From Oceaniovalibus sp. ACAM 378 (GTDB lineage: Bacteria; Pseudomonadota; Alphaproteobacteria; Rhodobacterales; Rhodobacteraceae): a stretch of DNA of 64,000 bases. Shown in pieces: positions 26,436 through 35,064 of this stretch. The position numbers and the translations under genes were made by a program. Below the pieces are notes generated by a model. That model worked only from the letters and a program-made list of their open reading frames with translations. It was not told where the DNA came from and ran no database searches. Where the stretch lies: NCBI RefSeq assembly GCF_008085915.1, contig NZ_VSJK01000016.1, positions 1-64,000 on the forward strand, read 5' to 3'. Numbering within the stretch: position 1 is the first letter of the stretch; each line of letters opens with the position of its first letter.

Positions 26436-26446
26436 TGGTCAGACCA
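26436..26446 (+). promoter_or_regulatory. FadR-type palindromic operator before the TRAP/RuBisCO-like operon
   Basis: TGGTCAGACCA is a perfect 11-bp palindrome lying 66 bp before the binding-protein start and within the 175-bp divergent gap with the GntR gene. The half-site TGGTC also occurs 10 bp earlier (GATGGTCAG repeated at 26426 and 26434). It matches the TGGTxxxACCA type bound by FCD-GntR proteins. Confidence 0.6.
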
Positions 26447-26511
26447 GTTACAGAAAGTTTCGTGCGATAGTCCTAAAAGTGGATTGTGCGCGATAAAATT
26501 GGGAGGTTGCC

Positions 26512-27474
26512 TTGAAGAATGTTGTTCTCGCTGCCCTGTTGGGAAGCGTTTCACTTGCCGTTCCGGCATTTGCCGAAGATATCAGCATCGCGCTCCACGT
26601 TGATCCAAGCCATGAGATGTTTCAGGTGGGCAAGCGTCTGAAGGACGCAATTGAAACGAGCACCGACGGTCGTTTCACCGTAACGCTCCTTGGCACCGAA
26701 GTCGGTGGTGAGCGCGATCACCTCGAAGGTGCGAGCATCGGTGAATACCAGATCGCCCTTGGCGGTTCGATGCCAATGTCGCTGTATGCGCCGCGCTATG
26801 CCGCGTCGGATCTGCCGTTTGTCTTTAATGATTCAGCCTCGGCTCGACGCATTTACGAAGGCGAAATCGGCGAAGCCGTGCAGGCCGAGATGGTCGCCAA
26901 TGCGAACCTGCGGTTGGTCGGGCTTTCGGTACGCAATCCGCGCAACCTGACTTCAAAAAAGCCTGTCATGCAGCCGGCAGATGTGGCTGGAGCGCGGTTG
27001 CGCATTCCTGAAATCACCCCTTGGGTGACGATCTGGCAAGAAGTCGGCGCGCTGCCCAGCCCCATCGCATGGCCCGAAGTGTATACGTCGCTCCAGACTG
27101 GTGTGATCGAAATGCAGGAAAACCCGGTCGATTTGATCTATGCCGGTCGGCTCTACGAAGTGCAGGATTACGTCAACAAGACAGAGCACGTTTATTCGTT
27201 CTTCCATTGGTTGATGAATGAAGACTTCTATCAGGGGATGTCGGAAGAGGATCGCGCGCTGGTCCAGGCCGCAATCGACGAGTCGATCGTCTGGGGCGAC
27301 GACCTGGCCAAGAGCGGCGAGTCGCTGGCCTATGACAAGCTTGTCGCCGAGGGCATGGAAGTGGTCGAACCCGATGTCGCCGCTTTCCGCGAGAAGGCCA
27401 AGCCGGCCATCCGTAAGGTCGCTGAAGGCTTTGCGCCGGAAGTCCGCGATTACGTGTTGTCGCAGATCGATTGA
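26512..27474 (+). CDS. TRAP transporter periplasmic binding protein (DctP type), RuBisCO-like locus
   Basis: This is the exported solute receptor of the second TRAP system. The gene starts with TTG at 26512, 6 bp after GGGAGG. A signal peptide (KNVVLAALLGSVSLAVPAFA) precedes the mature protein; total 320 residues. Family blocks: ISIALHVDPSHEMFQVG, IALGGSMPMS, GARLRIPEITPW (carboxylate-binding Arg) and WPEVYTSLQTGVIEMQENP. The genes that follow handle sugar acids, so the ligand is likely an aldonate such as apionate or a tetronate. That is inferred from neighbours only. The promoter region holds the palindromic operator, and a GntR gene is divergent. Confidence 0.88.
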   Translation: MKNVVLAALLGSVSLAVPAFAEDISIALHVDPSHEMFQVGKRLKDAIETSTDGRFTVTLLGTEVGGERDHLEGASIGEYQIALGGSMPMSLYAPRYAASDLPFVFNDSASARRIYEGEIGEAVQAEMVANANLRLVGLSVRNPRNLTSKKPVMQPADVAGARLRIPEITPWVTIWQEVGALPSPIAWPEVYTSLQTGVIEMQENPVDLIYAGRLYEVQDYVNKTEHVYSFFHWLMNEDFYQGMSEEDRALVQAAIDESIVWGDDLAKSGESLAYDKLVAEGMEVVEPDVAAFREKAKPAIRKVAEGFAPEVRDYVLSQID

Positions 27475-27483
27475 TCGTAACCC

Positions 27484-27514
27484 GCCCCGGCCTGCGCGCA
27501 GCGTCGGCCGGGGC
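27484..27514 (+). terminator. Hairpin between dctP and dctQ (RuBisCO-like locus)
   Basis: GCCCCGGCC (27484-27492) pairs perfectly with GGCCGGGGC (27506-27514), 10 bp after the dctP stop. The 13-nt loop and lack of a T-run suggest an intra-operon attenuator or mRNA-stability element. Confidence 0.6.
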
Positions 27515-27542
27515 AATTCAATTACAGAATGAAACGGCGGTG

Positions 27543-28049
27543 ATGCCCGTGGAACAGAGTATGCCCAAGCTTTCGCCAAACACATTCTGGCGCGTGGTCG
27601 AGACGGCGATGATCCTCGCTTTCATCAGCATGCTGGTGGTGATGTTCATCCAGATTGCCGCGCGTTACGCGCTCTCCGTCGCGGTGCCATGGACGGACGA
27701 GTCGTCGCGGTTCTTGTACATCGCGCAGATATTTCTCGGGCTGAGTATCGCGCAGCGGTACGGCCAGCACATCCGGGTCACTGTCGCGCTGGATCTGATG
27801 CCCCTGCGTATGCGGCGCATAACCGAGGCGTTGGCCGATCTTCTGACGGCGCTCATCGGCATCGCGTTGATCGTCGGCGCGGCAAAAATGATGGTCAAAA
27901 GCGGAAGCGCAATGGCCAGTACGCTGCCGCTGCGTATGTCGGTGATCTATGGTGTCCAAGGCGTCGGACTTTTTCTTTATACGGTGCTCGTGTTGAAAGA
28001 CGTCCGGGACCAGCTTTTTGCACCCGCAGTCAGGGAGACACGCGATTGA
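27543..28049 (+). CDS. TRAP transporter small permease (DctQ type), RuBisCO-like locus
   Basis: This is the small membrane subunit of the second TRAP importer. From the ATG at 27543 (MPVEQSMPKLSPNTFW) it has 168 residues with four hydrophobic segments and the DctQ block WTDESSRFLYIAQIFLG. An alternative ATG lies at 27561. The preceding hairpin separates it from dctP. Its stop overlaps the TTG start of dctM (TTGA at 28046), so the two membrane subunits are translationally coupled. Confidence 0.87.
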   Translation: MPVEQSMPKLSPNTFWRVVETAMILAFISMLVVMFIQIAARYALSVAVPWTDESSRFLYIAQIFLGLSIAQRYGQHIRVTVALDLMPLRMRRITEALADLLTALIGIALIVGAAKMMVKSGSAMASTLPLRMSVIYGVQGVGLFLYTVLVLKDVRDQLFAPAVRETRD

Positions 28050-29338
28050 CCATCCTCATCGCCCTTTTCGGAACGCTCCTGCTGCTGATGGCGATCGGCG
28101 TTCCGGTCGCTTTCGCCATGATCGGCTCGTCCATCGCGGTGCTTGCAGCGAACCGTGGACTCGATAGCATCCCATACGAGATGTTGGCGCAGCGCACCTT
28201 GTACGGCGTCAACAGCTTTACCCTGCTGGCCATTCCCGCCTTTCTGTTGATCGGCAGGTTGATGAATGCCTCGGGCATTTCGGACCGGGTCTTCAATGTC
28301 GCGCGGGTTATGGTGGGCCACCTTCGGGGCGGGCTTGGCCATGTGAACGTCCTGTCCTCGATGATTTTCGCCGGCATGTCCGGGTCTGCCGTGGCGGATG
28401 CCGGCGGACTTGGCCCGGTGATGATCAAGGCGATGGACCGCGATGGATATGGCCGCGGCTTCAGCGCGGCGGTAACTGCCTCGTCGGCCACGATCGGGCC
28501 AATTATTCCGCCAAGCATCCCCGCAGTGATCTATGGTGCGCTTGCCAATGTGTCGATTGCGGCGGTCTTCCTCGGCTCTATCATCCCGGGCGTTCTCATG
28601 GGGCTGAGCCTGATGGCTCTTGTCGCGATCATCTCGCACAGGCGCGGCTATCCGGTAGCCTTGCGGGCGAGCATTGCGCAGGTTTTGACGGCGGTCATGC
28701 AGGGGTTTCTTCCGATGCTGACGCCGGTCATCATCGTGGCCGGCATCCTTTCCGGTTTGTTCACCCCGACCGAGGCTTCGGTGATCGCGGTGGCCTATTG
28801 TCTGGTGATTGCCTTCCTTGTCTATCGAACCATTACTCTTTCCGAACTCTGGGCGATCTGCCGCGACACGGCTGTCGATACGGCTGCGCTTTTGGCGATC
28901 ATCGCTGGATCGGCGCTCTATGCCTGGGTGCTGGCACGGTATCAGGTGACCACGCAGATCGTAGAGGCGCTGACCGCTACGGTCGAAAGCAAATATCTGC
29001 TGTTGATTTTGCTGACGCTGTTCATCCTTGTCGTCGGCATGTTCATCGACTCGGTCCCGGCGTTGTTCCTGCTCACTCCGATCCTCGTGCCGTTGGTGAC
29101 AAGCTATGGGATTGATCCGGTGCATTTCGGCGTGGCGATGATTTTCAACTTGATGATCGGCCTTGTCACACCGCCTGTCGGAACGGTTCTTTTCACGGTG
29201 CAGAAGGTGGCGGACATACCCTTCTCGGAACTCGTCCGTGAAATCATGCCGTTCTACATTCCGCTGCTGGGGATGCTTCTGGCGATCACCTTTATCCCAG
29301 GTCTTGTCCTGTTTTTGCCCGAACTTCTATTGCGCTGA
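28046..29338 (+). CDS. TRAP transporter large permease (DctM type), RuBisCO-like locus
   Basis: This is the large membrane subunit of the second TRAP importer, 430 residues. Translation is placed at TTG 28046, with GGGAGA 7 bp upstream and a one-codon overlap with dctQ. The open frame extends much further back but only by reading through dctQ. DctM blocks are clear: GHLRGGLGHVNVLSSMIFAGMSGSAVADA, IIPPSIPAVIYGALA, GLFTPTEASVIAV and GLVTPPVGTVLF. The SDR gene starts 30 bp downstream. Confidence 0.9.
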   Translation: MTILIALFGTLLLLMAIGVPVAFAMIGSSIAVLAANRGLDSIPYEMLAQRTLYGVNSFTLLAIPAFLLIGRLMNASGISDRVFNVARVMVGHLRGGLGHVNVLSSMIFAGMSGSAVADAGGLGPVMIKAMDRDGYGRGFSAAVTASSATIGPIIPPSIPAVIYGALANVSIAAVFLGSIIPGVLMGLSLMALVAIISHRRGYPVALRASIAQVLTAVMQGFLPMLTPVIIVAGILSGLFTPTEASVIAVAYCLVIAFLVYRTITLSELWAICRDTAVDTAALLAIIAGSALYAWVLARYQVTTQIVEALTATVESKYLLLILLTLFILVVGMFIDSVPALFLLTPILVPLVTSYGIDPVHFGVAMIFNLMIGLVTPPVGTVLFTVQKVADIPFSELVREIMPFYIPLLGMLLAITFIPGLVLFLPELLLR

Positions 29339-29368
29339 CGCGTCGGGCGCATCTTTTGGAGAAATCGA

Positions 29369-30334
29369 ATGGCTGTTCTTGTTTTTGGCGGTATGGGGCA
29401 TGTTGGCTCCTGGATTGCACACGACCTTGCCGCCGAGGCGGAAGAAGTCGTTATTTTTGATCTCGGCGCGCGCGGACTTGCGGGCAGGGGGCTGGATTAC
29501 CTCGAACCGCATCAGGATCGGCTGACCTTCGAGGATGTCGATGTTCTGGACACACACACGCTGTTCGAACGGATGCGCGCCTATGAGGGACGCATCGATG
29601 CGGTGGTCTTCGGGGTCGCGGTGATCGCCGGACCGACATTCCGTTTGCGCCCGTTCCGCAACGTGCAGGTCAATACGATCGGCATGCTCAACGTGCTTGA
29701 GGTCTGCCGCATCCTTGGCGTGCCGAAGTTCGTCAATCTGAGTTCCGGCGCGATCTATGGCACTGCGCCCGGCGGGCAAACCGAAGAAACGCCCGCCATC
29801 GCGTCGGACCTGTACGGCGCAACGAAAGTGGCGAACGAGACACTGGCCGCGCAATACGGCGCGACCTATGACATCGATGTGCGGCAGGCGCGCCTCTATT
29901 TCGTCTATGGGCCGGGCAAGTTGCCATCGACAATGCACGTATTGTACCAGGCAATGTTCGGCCCGTTGCAGGGGATGCGCAACGTCGCCGCTCCGGCGGG
30001 AGGCGATCAGGCGCTGGACTGGACCCATGTTCGCGATACCGCGCAGGGCGTGATGCGGCTGTTGCGCGCGCCTGCCGAGGTGGCCCGCGGACAGGCGTTT
30101 AACATTTCATCCGGTGTGTTGGTGCCGCACCGCGAGATCGTGGCCGCTGTCACGGACATCGTCGGCAGCGACAGTGGCATGACGCTCGGTGACGGCAACT
30201 TCTTTGAACGGGGTGCGCCGCTGGATGTCACCAAGGCACGGACCTCGCTGGGTTTCAGCCCGCGCTTCAGTGATATCCGCGACGGTCTGAACGACTATCA
30301 TGGCTGGCTGAAATCTGTGGCAAAGGCTGGATAA
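29369..30334 (+). CDS. Extended SDR / NAD-dependent epimerase-dehydratase family, sugar-acid dehydrogenase candidate
   Basis: This NAD(P)-binding enzyme of 321 residues likely oxidises or epimerises the imported sugar acid. The N-terminal GGMGHVGSWIA (residues 7-17) is the extended-SDR nucleotide motif, followed by an acidic NAD-type residue in VVIFDLG. The catalytic Tyr-x-x-x-Lys is DLYGATKVAN, with the Ser in NLSSGAIYG. RQARLYFVYGPGK and WTHVRDTAQGV fit epimerase-family structure. D-erythronate dehydrogenase (DenD) belongs to this family and occurs beside DUF1537 kinases, so a 2- or 3-oxidation of an aldonate is plausible. Its stop shares one base with the RuBisCO-like start, so expression is coupled. 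The exact reaction is unknown. Confidence 0.8.
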   Translation: MAVLVFGGMGHVGSWIAHDLAAEAEEVVIFDLGARGLAGRGLDYLEPHQDRLTFEDVDVLDTHTLFERMRAYEGRIDAVVFGVAVIAGPTFRLRPFRNVQVNTIGMLNVLEVCRILGVPKFVNLSSGAIYGTAPGGQTEETPAIASDLYGATKVANETLAAQYGATYDIDVRQARLYFVYGPGKLPSTMHVLYQAMFGPLQGMRNVAAPAGGDQALDWTHVRDTAQGVMRLLRAPAEVARGQAFNISSGVLVPHREIVAAVTDIVGSDSGMTLGDGNFFERGAPLDVTKARTSLGFSPRFSDIRDGLNDYHGWLKSVAKAG

Positions 30335-31578
30335 TGCCTGCGTCGCGCATCCGTGCAGAATATATCCTGCGCACTGCCGGCGATCCGCAGACGGTAGCAG
30401 CAGTGATTGCGGGTGAGCAATCATCGGGTACATTCATCCGGCTTGCAGGTGAAAGCGATGCCCTGCGCGACCGTTCTGCCGCGCGGGTCGAGTCGCTTGA
30501 GGAAGTTTCGGATTCGGGCCTTCCTGCTTTACCGGGGGCAAAGCCGGGGCGCTTGCGCAGTTTTCGCATGATCCTGTCGTGGCCCATGGCAATCGTCGGG
30601 CCATCGCTTCCCAACCTCGTCGCCACGGTGGCAGGCAACCTGTTCGAGTTGGCCGATGTCGCCGGGCTGAAGTTGCTGGACCTGCACCTGCCAGCCGAAT
30701 TTTCTGACCCTCAACCGGGCCCCGCATTCGCCGTTGAGGGCACCCGGAGGCTTTCTGGAGTGTCCGAAGGCCCGCTTATCGGCACGATCATCAAGCCGTC
30801 AGTCGGTCTTTCCCCCGAGGAAACCGCCGCACTTGTCGAACAGCTGGTCCTTGGTGGGATTGATTTCATCAAGGATGACGAACTACAGGCCGACGGGTCG
30901 GTTTGTCCATTCGACGCCCGTGCCCGCGCCGTGATGGCGGTGATCAAGCGTCATGCAGATCGCACCGGACGGCGGGTCATGTATGCGGCAAATCTGACGG
31001 GCGATCTGGACGAGATGCGTCGCCGGCATGACCTGTTGTGCGAACTTGGCGGTACCTGCGCGATGCTCAGCCTGAATTCGGTGGGGCTGGCGGGTGCGCT
31101 GGCGTTTCGCCGCCACTCCGAGCTTCCGATCCATGCCCATCGCAACGGCTGGGGCTATCTGGGCCGCAGTCCCGACAACGGCTGGTCGTTTTCGGCATGG
31201 TCGAAACTGTGGCGGTTGGCCGGGGTCGACCACATGCATGTCAACGGTATCGCCAACAAATTCTGGGAGCCGGACGACAGCGTAATTGCCTCTGCCCGGT
31301 CGTTGCTGACCCCGCTGCATCCCGACAGGCCTATGACGGTGATGCCGGTGTTTTCCTCTGGCCAGACCGTCTGGCAGGCGCATGCCACGTGGGACAGACT
31401 GGGATCTGCCGACCTTATCCATTGTGCGGGCGGCGGAATCATCGGGCATCCGGCTGGAACGGCAGGAGGCGTGCGGGCGCTGCGCGAAGCATGGGACGCG
31501 GCCCGGTCCGGCGTGTCGCTGGAACGTGCTGCGGCGGGGTCGACATTGCTGGCGCAAGCCATGGAAACCTTCCGATGA
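30334..31578 (+). CDS. RuBisCO-like protein (RLP), candidate 3-oxo-isoapionate-4-phosphate (OiaX/OiaT-type) enzyme
   Basis: This RuBisCO large-chain homologue probably cleaves a keto-sugar-acid phosphate rather than fixing CO2. The 414 residues keep key metal-site features: Lys154 in GTIIKPSVGLS and the carbamylated-lysine region GGIDFIKDDE with Lys180, Asp182 and Glu183. The 26-residue spacing equals that of Lys175-Lys201 in true RuBisCO. HAHRNGWG and FSSGQTVWQ follow in the barrel. Flexible-loop and other residues needed for RuBP carboxylation are not recognisable. RLPs OiaX and OiaT act on 3-oxo-isoapionate 4-phosphate in D-apionate catabolism, always beside a DUF1537 kinase, as here. It overlaps the kinase by ATGA. 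Other RLP roles (methionine salvage) lack support in this context. Confidence 0.83.
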   Translation: MPASRIRAEYILRTAGDPQTVAAVIAGEQSSGTFIRLAGESDALRDRSAARVESLEEVSDSGLPALPGAKPGRLRSFRMILSWPMAIVGPSLPNLVATVAGNLFELADVAGLKLLDLHLPAEFSDPQPGPAFAVEGTRRLSGVSEGPLIGTIIKPSVGLSPEETAALVEQLVLGGIDFIKDDELQADGSVCPFDARARAVMAVIKRHADRTGRRVMYAANLTGDLDEMRRRHDLLCELGGTCAMLSLNSVGLAGALAFRRHSELPIHAHRNGWGYLGRSPDNGWSFSAWSKLWRLAGVDHMHVNGIANKFWEPDDSVIASARSLLTPLHPDRPMTVMPVFSSGQTVWQAHATWDRLGSADLIHCAGGGIIGHPAGTAGGVRALREAWDAARSGVSLERAAAGSTLLAQAMETFR

Positions 31579-32975
31579 CCGATAGACAGATGACTGACAA
31601 ACCGATGACCGACAAACTTCCTTCCGGCGTGTTGCTGGCGTTTTATGGTGATGATTTCACCGGGTCGACGGATGCAATGGAGGTGACCGCTCTGGCAGGG
31701 CTGAGAACGGTTCTGTTCACCCGCAACCCCGACGCCGCAGAGTTGGCAGCCTTCGCGGATTATCAGGTCATCGGCATCGCAGGCACCGCGCGGTCGCGGG
31801 GGCCGGAATGGATGGAAACGCACCTGCCCGATATCTTTGAAGCGCTGGCCTCTCTGAATCCTCGGGTCCTGCAGTACAAGGTGTGTTCTACGTTCGATTC
31901 TGCCCCGGATGTTGGCTCTGTCGGGAAGGCCACGGAACTGGGCGCACGCACGGTACCGCCGGGATGGATTCCTGCAGTTGTCGGCGCACCGCAACTTGGG
32001 CGTTGGCAGGCCTTTGGCAATCTCTTCGCCACGGCTGCGGGGGTGAACCACAGAATTGACCGCCACCCCACCATGTCACGCCACCCTGTGACGCCGATGC
32101 ACGAAGCCGATCTTCGGCTGCATATGGCGCAACAGACAGACATGGAGATTGCCGGCATCGATCTGGGCGATATGGCTCGTGGGCTGACGACCGCCAAGAT
32201 TGCTCAGGCGCAGGCCAGCCACGCAATCACTTTCATCGATGTCGTTGATCCGGTCAGTCAGGCCGCGGCCGGTCGGATGATCTGGGAAAACAGTGAGAAT
32301 ACGGTGTTTTCGCCGGGCTCTTCCGGGCTGCAATATGCGCTGGTTGCACATTGGCGTTCGCAGGGCGCTGTCGAGGCAACGCCTCCGGCCTTTCCAATCC
32401 ATGCCCGAGCGGATCGACTTCTGGTGCTTTCCGGCAGTTGCTCGCCGGTCACCGCCGATCAGATTGCCCATGCCGAAGCGGCTGGATTTGCATTGATCCG
32501 TCTGGATGTGTGCAAAGCCGCAAGCCCCGAAGAAGCACAGGCCGAGGTCGCGCTTGTCCTGACGAAAATTGCTGCGGCTTTCGATCGGTATCAGGCGGTT
32601 CTTGTATTCGCAGCCAGAACGGTGGACGACCCGGCATATGCGGCTTTGACCGACTTTGCGGCACGCCGCGCGATGCCAATGCACCAGGCACAGTCCGCCA
32701 TCGGTGATGCGCTGGGAGCTATTGCGCTGGCGGCAGTGCCGCGCTTTGACCTCAAACGCCTGGTCGTGGCCGGTGGCGATACGTCGGGCCGGGTGCTGGA
32801 GGCGTTGCCGGTCACCGCTCTGGAGTTGAAACACCCGCTTGCCCCCGGAGCGCCGATTTGTCACTGCCATGTCAGCGACCCTATCTTCGAAGGTCTGGAG
32901 GTTGTGCTCAAGGGCGGCCAACTGGGCGCGCCCGATGTGTTCGTGCGCGCGCTGGATCCGGGTAAGGAAATCTGA
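31575..32975 (+). CDS. DUF1537 four-carbon-acid-sugar/3-oxo-isoapionate-type kinase
   Basis: An ATP-dependent kinase that phosphorylates a keto-aldonate to form the substrate of the RuBisCO-like protein. The start ATG at 31575 overlaps the preceding stop (ATGA), giving 466 residues. The N-terminal SBD_N domain shows YGDDFTGSTDAME, with Asp26 and Asp27 for substrate and metal binding, and QYKVCSTFDSAPDVGS. The C-terminal NBD_C nucleotide domain contains LSGSCSPVTADQI and VVAGGDTSGRVLEAL. The FTGSTDAME form fits my memory of OiaK better than the FTGASD form of tetronate kinases. With the TRAP importer, SDR and RLP it completes an import-oxidise-phosphorylate-cleave order. Kinase family is secure; substrate is inference. 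Confidence 0.85.
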   Translation: MTDRQMTDKPMTDKLPSGVLLAFYGDDFTGSTDAMEVTALAGLRTVLFTRNPDAAELAAFADYQVIGIAGTARSRGPEWMETHLPDIFEALASLNPRVLQYKVCSTFDSAPDVGSVGKATELGARTVPPGWIPAVVGAPQLGRWQAFGNLFATAAGVNHRIDRHPTMSRHPVTPMHEADLRLHMAQQTDMEIAGIDLGDMARGLTTAKIAQAQASHAITFIDVVDPVSQAAAGRMIWENSENTVFSPGSSGLQYALVAHWRSQGAVEATPPAFPIHARADRLLVLSGSCSPVTADQIAHAEAAGFALIRLDVCKAASPEEAQAEVALVLTKIAAAFDRYQAVLVFAARTVDDPAYAALTDFAARRAMPMHQAQSAIGDALGAIALAAVPRFDLKRLVVAGGDTSGRVLEALPVTALELKHPLAPGAPICHCHVSDPIFEGLEVVLKGGQLGAPDVFVRALDPGKEI

Positions 32976-33164
32976 AGCGTCGTTGACCGGGCTTCCGCCT
33001 CAAGCCAGTCAGCCAATGAAAGTGGAATCAAAATTCCGCGCGTATCGCGCCAGACTGTGCTGCAGACTGCAATCTCATCATTTTGTACGCGAATAGGGCA
33101 TCACCGGCGGCTCTGGAGCGGCAGAGACTTGTAAATCACGCCAATTTCCTGCGGGAGAACGAGT

Positions 33165-33240
33165 GATGTAGTGATTGGACTGGGGTCGATACGGGATGGT
33201 GATGTCACTGCTGCGTGCGGGACATGCCGTCGGCGGGTGA
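33165..33240 (+). pseudogene. Relic of an L-threonate-dehydrogenase-like gene (HIBADH family)
   Basis: After GGGAGAACG, an ATG at 33165 leads into a sequence that, with two small frame corrections, reads VIGLGSMGMVMSLLRAGHAV. This is the start of a beta-hydroxyacid dehydrogenase such as LtnD. It then stops at 33238-33240. LtnD-type enzymes commonly accompany DUF1537 kinases in acid-sugar loci, so this is probably the remnant of a third pathway gene. The rest of the 32976-33399 gap shows no gene. Confidence 0.55.
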
Positions 33241-33399
33241 ACCCGGCTGCCCGCCCGGTATCTTGACTGTACGTGATCGCTTGCCGGGAGGAATCCGCAA
33301 GAAACCGCGGATCGCGCTGCCCGGCGCTGGCACGGCCACCAACAAAATGGCTGATCGTGCCAGTCTTGAATCCTGTTAAAAAGTCAGGTGCCTTACGCG

Positions 33400-33990
33400 T
33401 CAGTTCAGCTTTCCGGCAATGTCAACGAGGCGGCGTGCTTGGTGACTGATCGCTGTTTTCACCTCTTCGGTGAACTCATCACCCTGAGTGTGGCTGTAGC
33501 CATAGGGGTTGCCGCCGGTCTTGAAGATGACCTCATCAGTGTACCCCGGCGCGACAACGATCCCACCCCAATGCATGACGGTGGTGTAAAAGGAAACAAG
33601 GGTCGTCTCCTGTCCGCCGTGCGTGTTCTGGGCCGATGTCATGGCCGAAACCGGCTTGTTCGCCAGCCCACCCTTGCCCCAGACACCGCCGAGCGTATCG
33701 ATGAAGGCGCGCATCTGGCTGGCCATGACGCCGAAACGGGTCCCTGCCGAAATGAGATAGGCATTCGCCCACTCCATATCTTCGGCCGTCGCGTTGGGGA
33801 TATCTGCGGTCTTTTCCGCATGTGCCTTCCAGGCATCGACTCCGGCGACGACCTTCTCCGGGGCAGTTTCCGGGGCTTTCAGCAGCCGCACCTCGGCACC
33901 GGCGGCCTTTGCCGCCTCGGCCGCGATCAAGGCCATCTGGTGGTTGGTGCCGTAGCTGGAATAATAAACGATGGCGAGTTTGACGGTCAT
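33400..33990 (-). CDS. WrbA-like NAD(P)H:quinone oxidoreductase (flavodoxin fold)
   Basis: This FMN enzyme reduces quinones by two electrons and so avoids semiquinone radicals. The ATG at 33990 has CAGGAGAAC upstream; the frame extends to 34218 but through the DoxX gene. The 196 residues show the flavodoxin phosphate loop [12 protein letters not shown] (residues 9-20) and [23 protein letters not shown]. They also contain [25 protein letters not shown], the WrbA blocks for FMN and dimer contacts. It is 112 bp downstream of a DoxX gene, after a deleted ring-cleaving dioxygenase. Together these resemble quinone/aromatic stress operons (MhqO-DoxX-MhqN type). Confidence 0.87.
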   Translation of the reverse strand: MTVKLAIVYYSSYGTNHQMALIAAEAAKAAGAEVRLLKAPETAPEKVVAGVDAWKAHAEKTADIPNATAEDMEWANAYLISAGTRFGVMASQMRAFIDTLGGVWGKGGLANKPVSAMTSAQNTHGGQETTLVSFYTTVMHWGGIVVAPGYTDEVIFKTGGNPYGYSHTQGDEFTEEVKTAISHQARRLVDIAGKLN

Positions 33991-34102
33991 GGATGTTCTC
34001 CTGTCAGTGGGGTGATTGCGCAAGCGCTGCGGGGCCAGTGACTGTGCCCCAACGGGCTGCTTGTTGCTGCCGGTGCCACGGCGGCAGCCTTCGAATAACG
34101 TG

Positions 34103-34534
34103 TCAGATGGTTGTGCTGGCTGTGCCGGATCGTTGGTTGCGCCGAGCGTCGACACTCCACGGTCCGGGGCCCGCGAACACCAGATAAAGGAACACGAAGC
34201 TGAACAGAATCGCGGCATCGCCGCCGTTCAGGGCGGGGTAAAAGCTCTGCGGCGCATGGGCGATGAAATAGGCCGCCGCCATCAGGCCCGAGAGAACAAA
34301 GGCGACCGGGCGGGTGAACAAGCCGATCACCAGCAACGCGCCACCGAACAGCTCCAGCACACCGGCAATCCACGGCATCGTGAATGCAGCAGGCGCGAAG
34401 TCAGACGCCGGAAACCCGAGAAGTTTTTGCGATCCATGCGCGAGGAAGATCAAAGCGGTCACGATCCGCAGGACGCTGAGCATGCGCGGGGCCCATACGG
34501 TTTCGAGCTGGCTGGGGGTCATATTGGTTTCCAT
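34103..34534 (-). CDS. DoxX-family membrane protein
   Basis: This small inner-membrane protein has 143 residues from ATG 34534 ([11 protein letters not shown]). Four hydrophobic segments are visible. The DoxX blocks are ILRIV-like [22 protein letters not shown] near the N-terminus, [23 protein letters not shown], and [23 protein letters not shown] at the end. DoxX proteins are linked to quinone or sulfur metabolism and redox stress, but the mechanism is not settled. The adjoining WrbA-type gene and dioxygenase relic support a quinone-detoxification operon. Confidence 0.85.
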   Translation of the reverse strand: METNMTPSQLETVWAPRMLSVLRIVTALIFLAHGSQKLLGFPASDFAPAAFTMPWIAGVLELFGGALLVIGLFTRPVAFVLSGLMAAAYFIAHAPQSFYPALNGGDAAILFSFVFLYLVFAGPGPWSVDARRNQRSGTASTTI

Positions 34535-34603
34535 TTCTTTATCAGTATATGGGACAACGGCGCCTGAGGACGGAAGGTCCACGGACGGTGTCAGGTTTTC
34601 AGC

Positions 34604-34851
34604 TTAATTGCTTATGGCGGGCAGGGATTGTTCCGGACGTGCGCGCAGATGGGCGAGGTGATCGGGCAGTTTCAACGCCTCACCCAGATGCGCCAGGTCC
34701 TTATCCTTAGTTAAGCCGGGCTCGTGCGTTGCGATCTCGAACAGCACTCCATCAGCAGTGCGGCACTATATCGCCCAGAAACAGTCGTCGGCACCTGCGC
34801 GTCCGACGCCATCGAGGTGACGTGGTGCAGGCCTTTGAGCTGCGTGAGCAT
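34604..34851 (-). pseudogene. VOC ring-cleaving dioxygenase (MhqO/LinE-type) with large internal deletion
   Basis: On the minus strand an ATG at 34851 begins MLTQLKGLHHVTSMASDAQ, the N-terminus of glyoxalase-fold ring-cleaving dioxygenases. Within about 30 codons the sequence jumps to GVLFEIATHEPGLTKDKDL and ALKLPDHLAHLRA, the C-terminal end of the same family, with a stop at 34604. Roughly 250 residues, including most of the two VOC domains and iron ligands, are missing. The deletion removed the enzyme but left both ends. It lies upstream of DoxX and WrbA genes on the same strand. The rest of 34535-35064 holds no gene. Confidence 0.78.
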
Positions 34852-35064
34852 CGCGTTTCTCCCGGATGGTATATTCGCTTGAACCCGATATTAGCCGAAC
34901 CAGCCATTGCCGTGAATGGCTATAATGTTGCATTCACTATTGCGATTAATGCAATGATGGCTCGCGGAGGCGAACTTTATTCCGTGCGCGCGTTCTGGCC
35001 GTGGCCAATCAGCAGAGCTTTGCTGCTCCCGCGCGCCACCACGTCCAAAAGCCGTTCATGGTTA

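Noticed and set aside
27689-29338. DctM starting at 27689 as a 549-residue protein
   Set aside because: The extra 119 residues come from reading the dctQ gene in another frame. TTG 28046 with GGGAGA fits DctM length.
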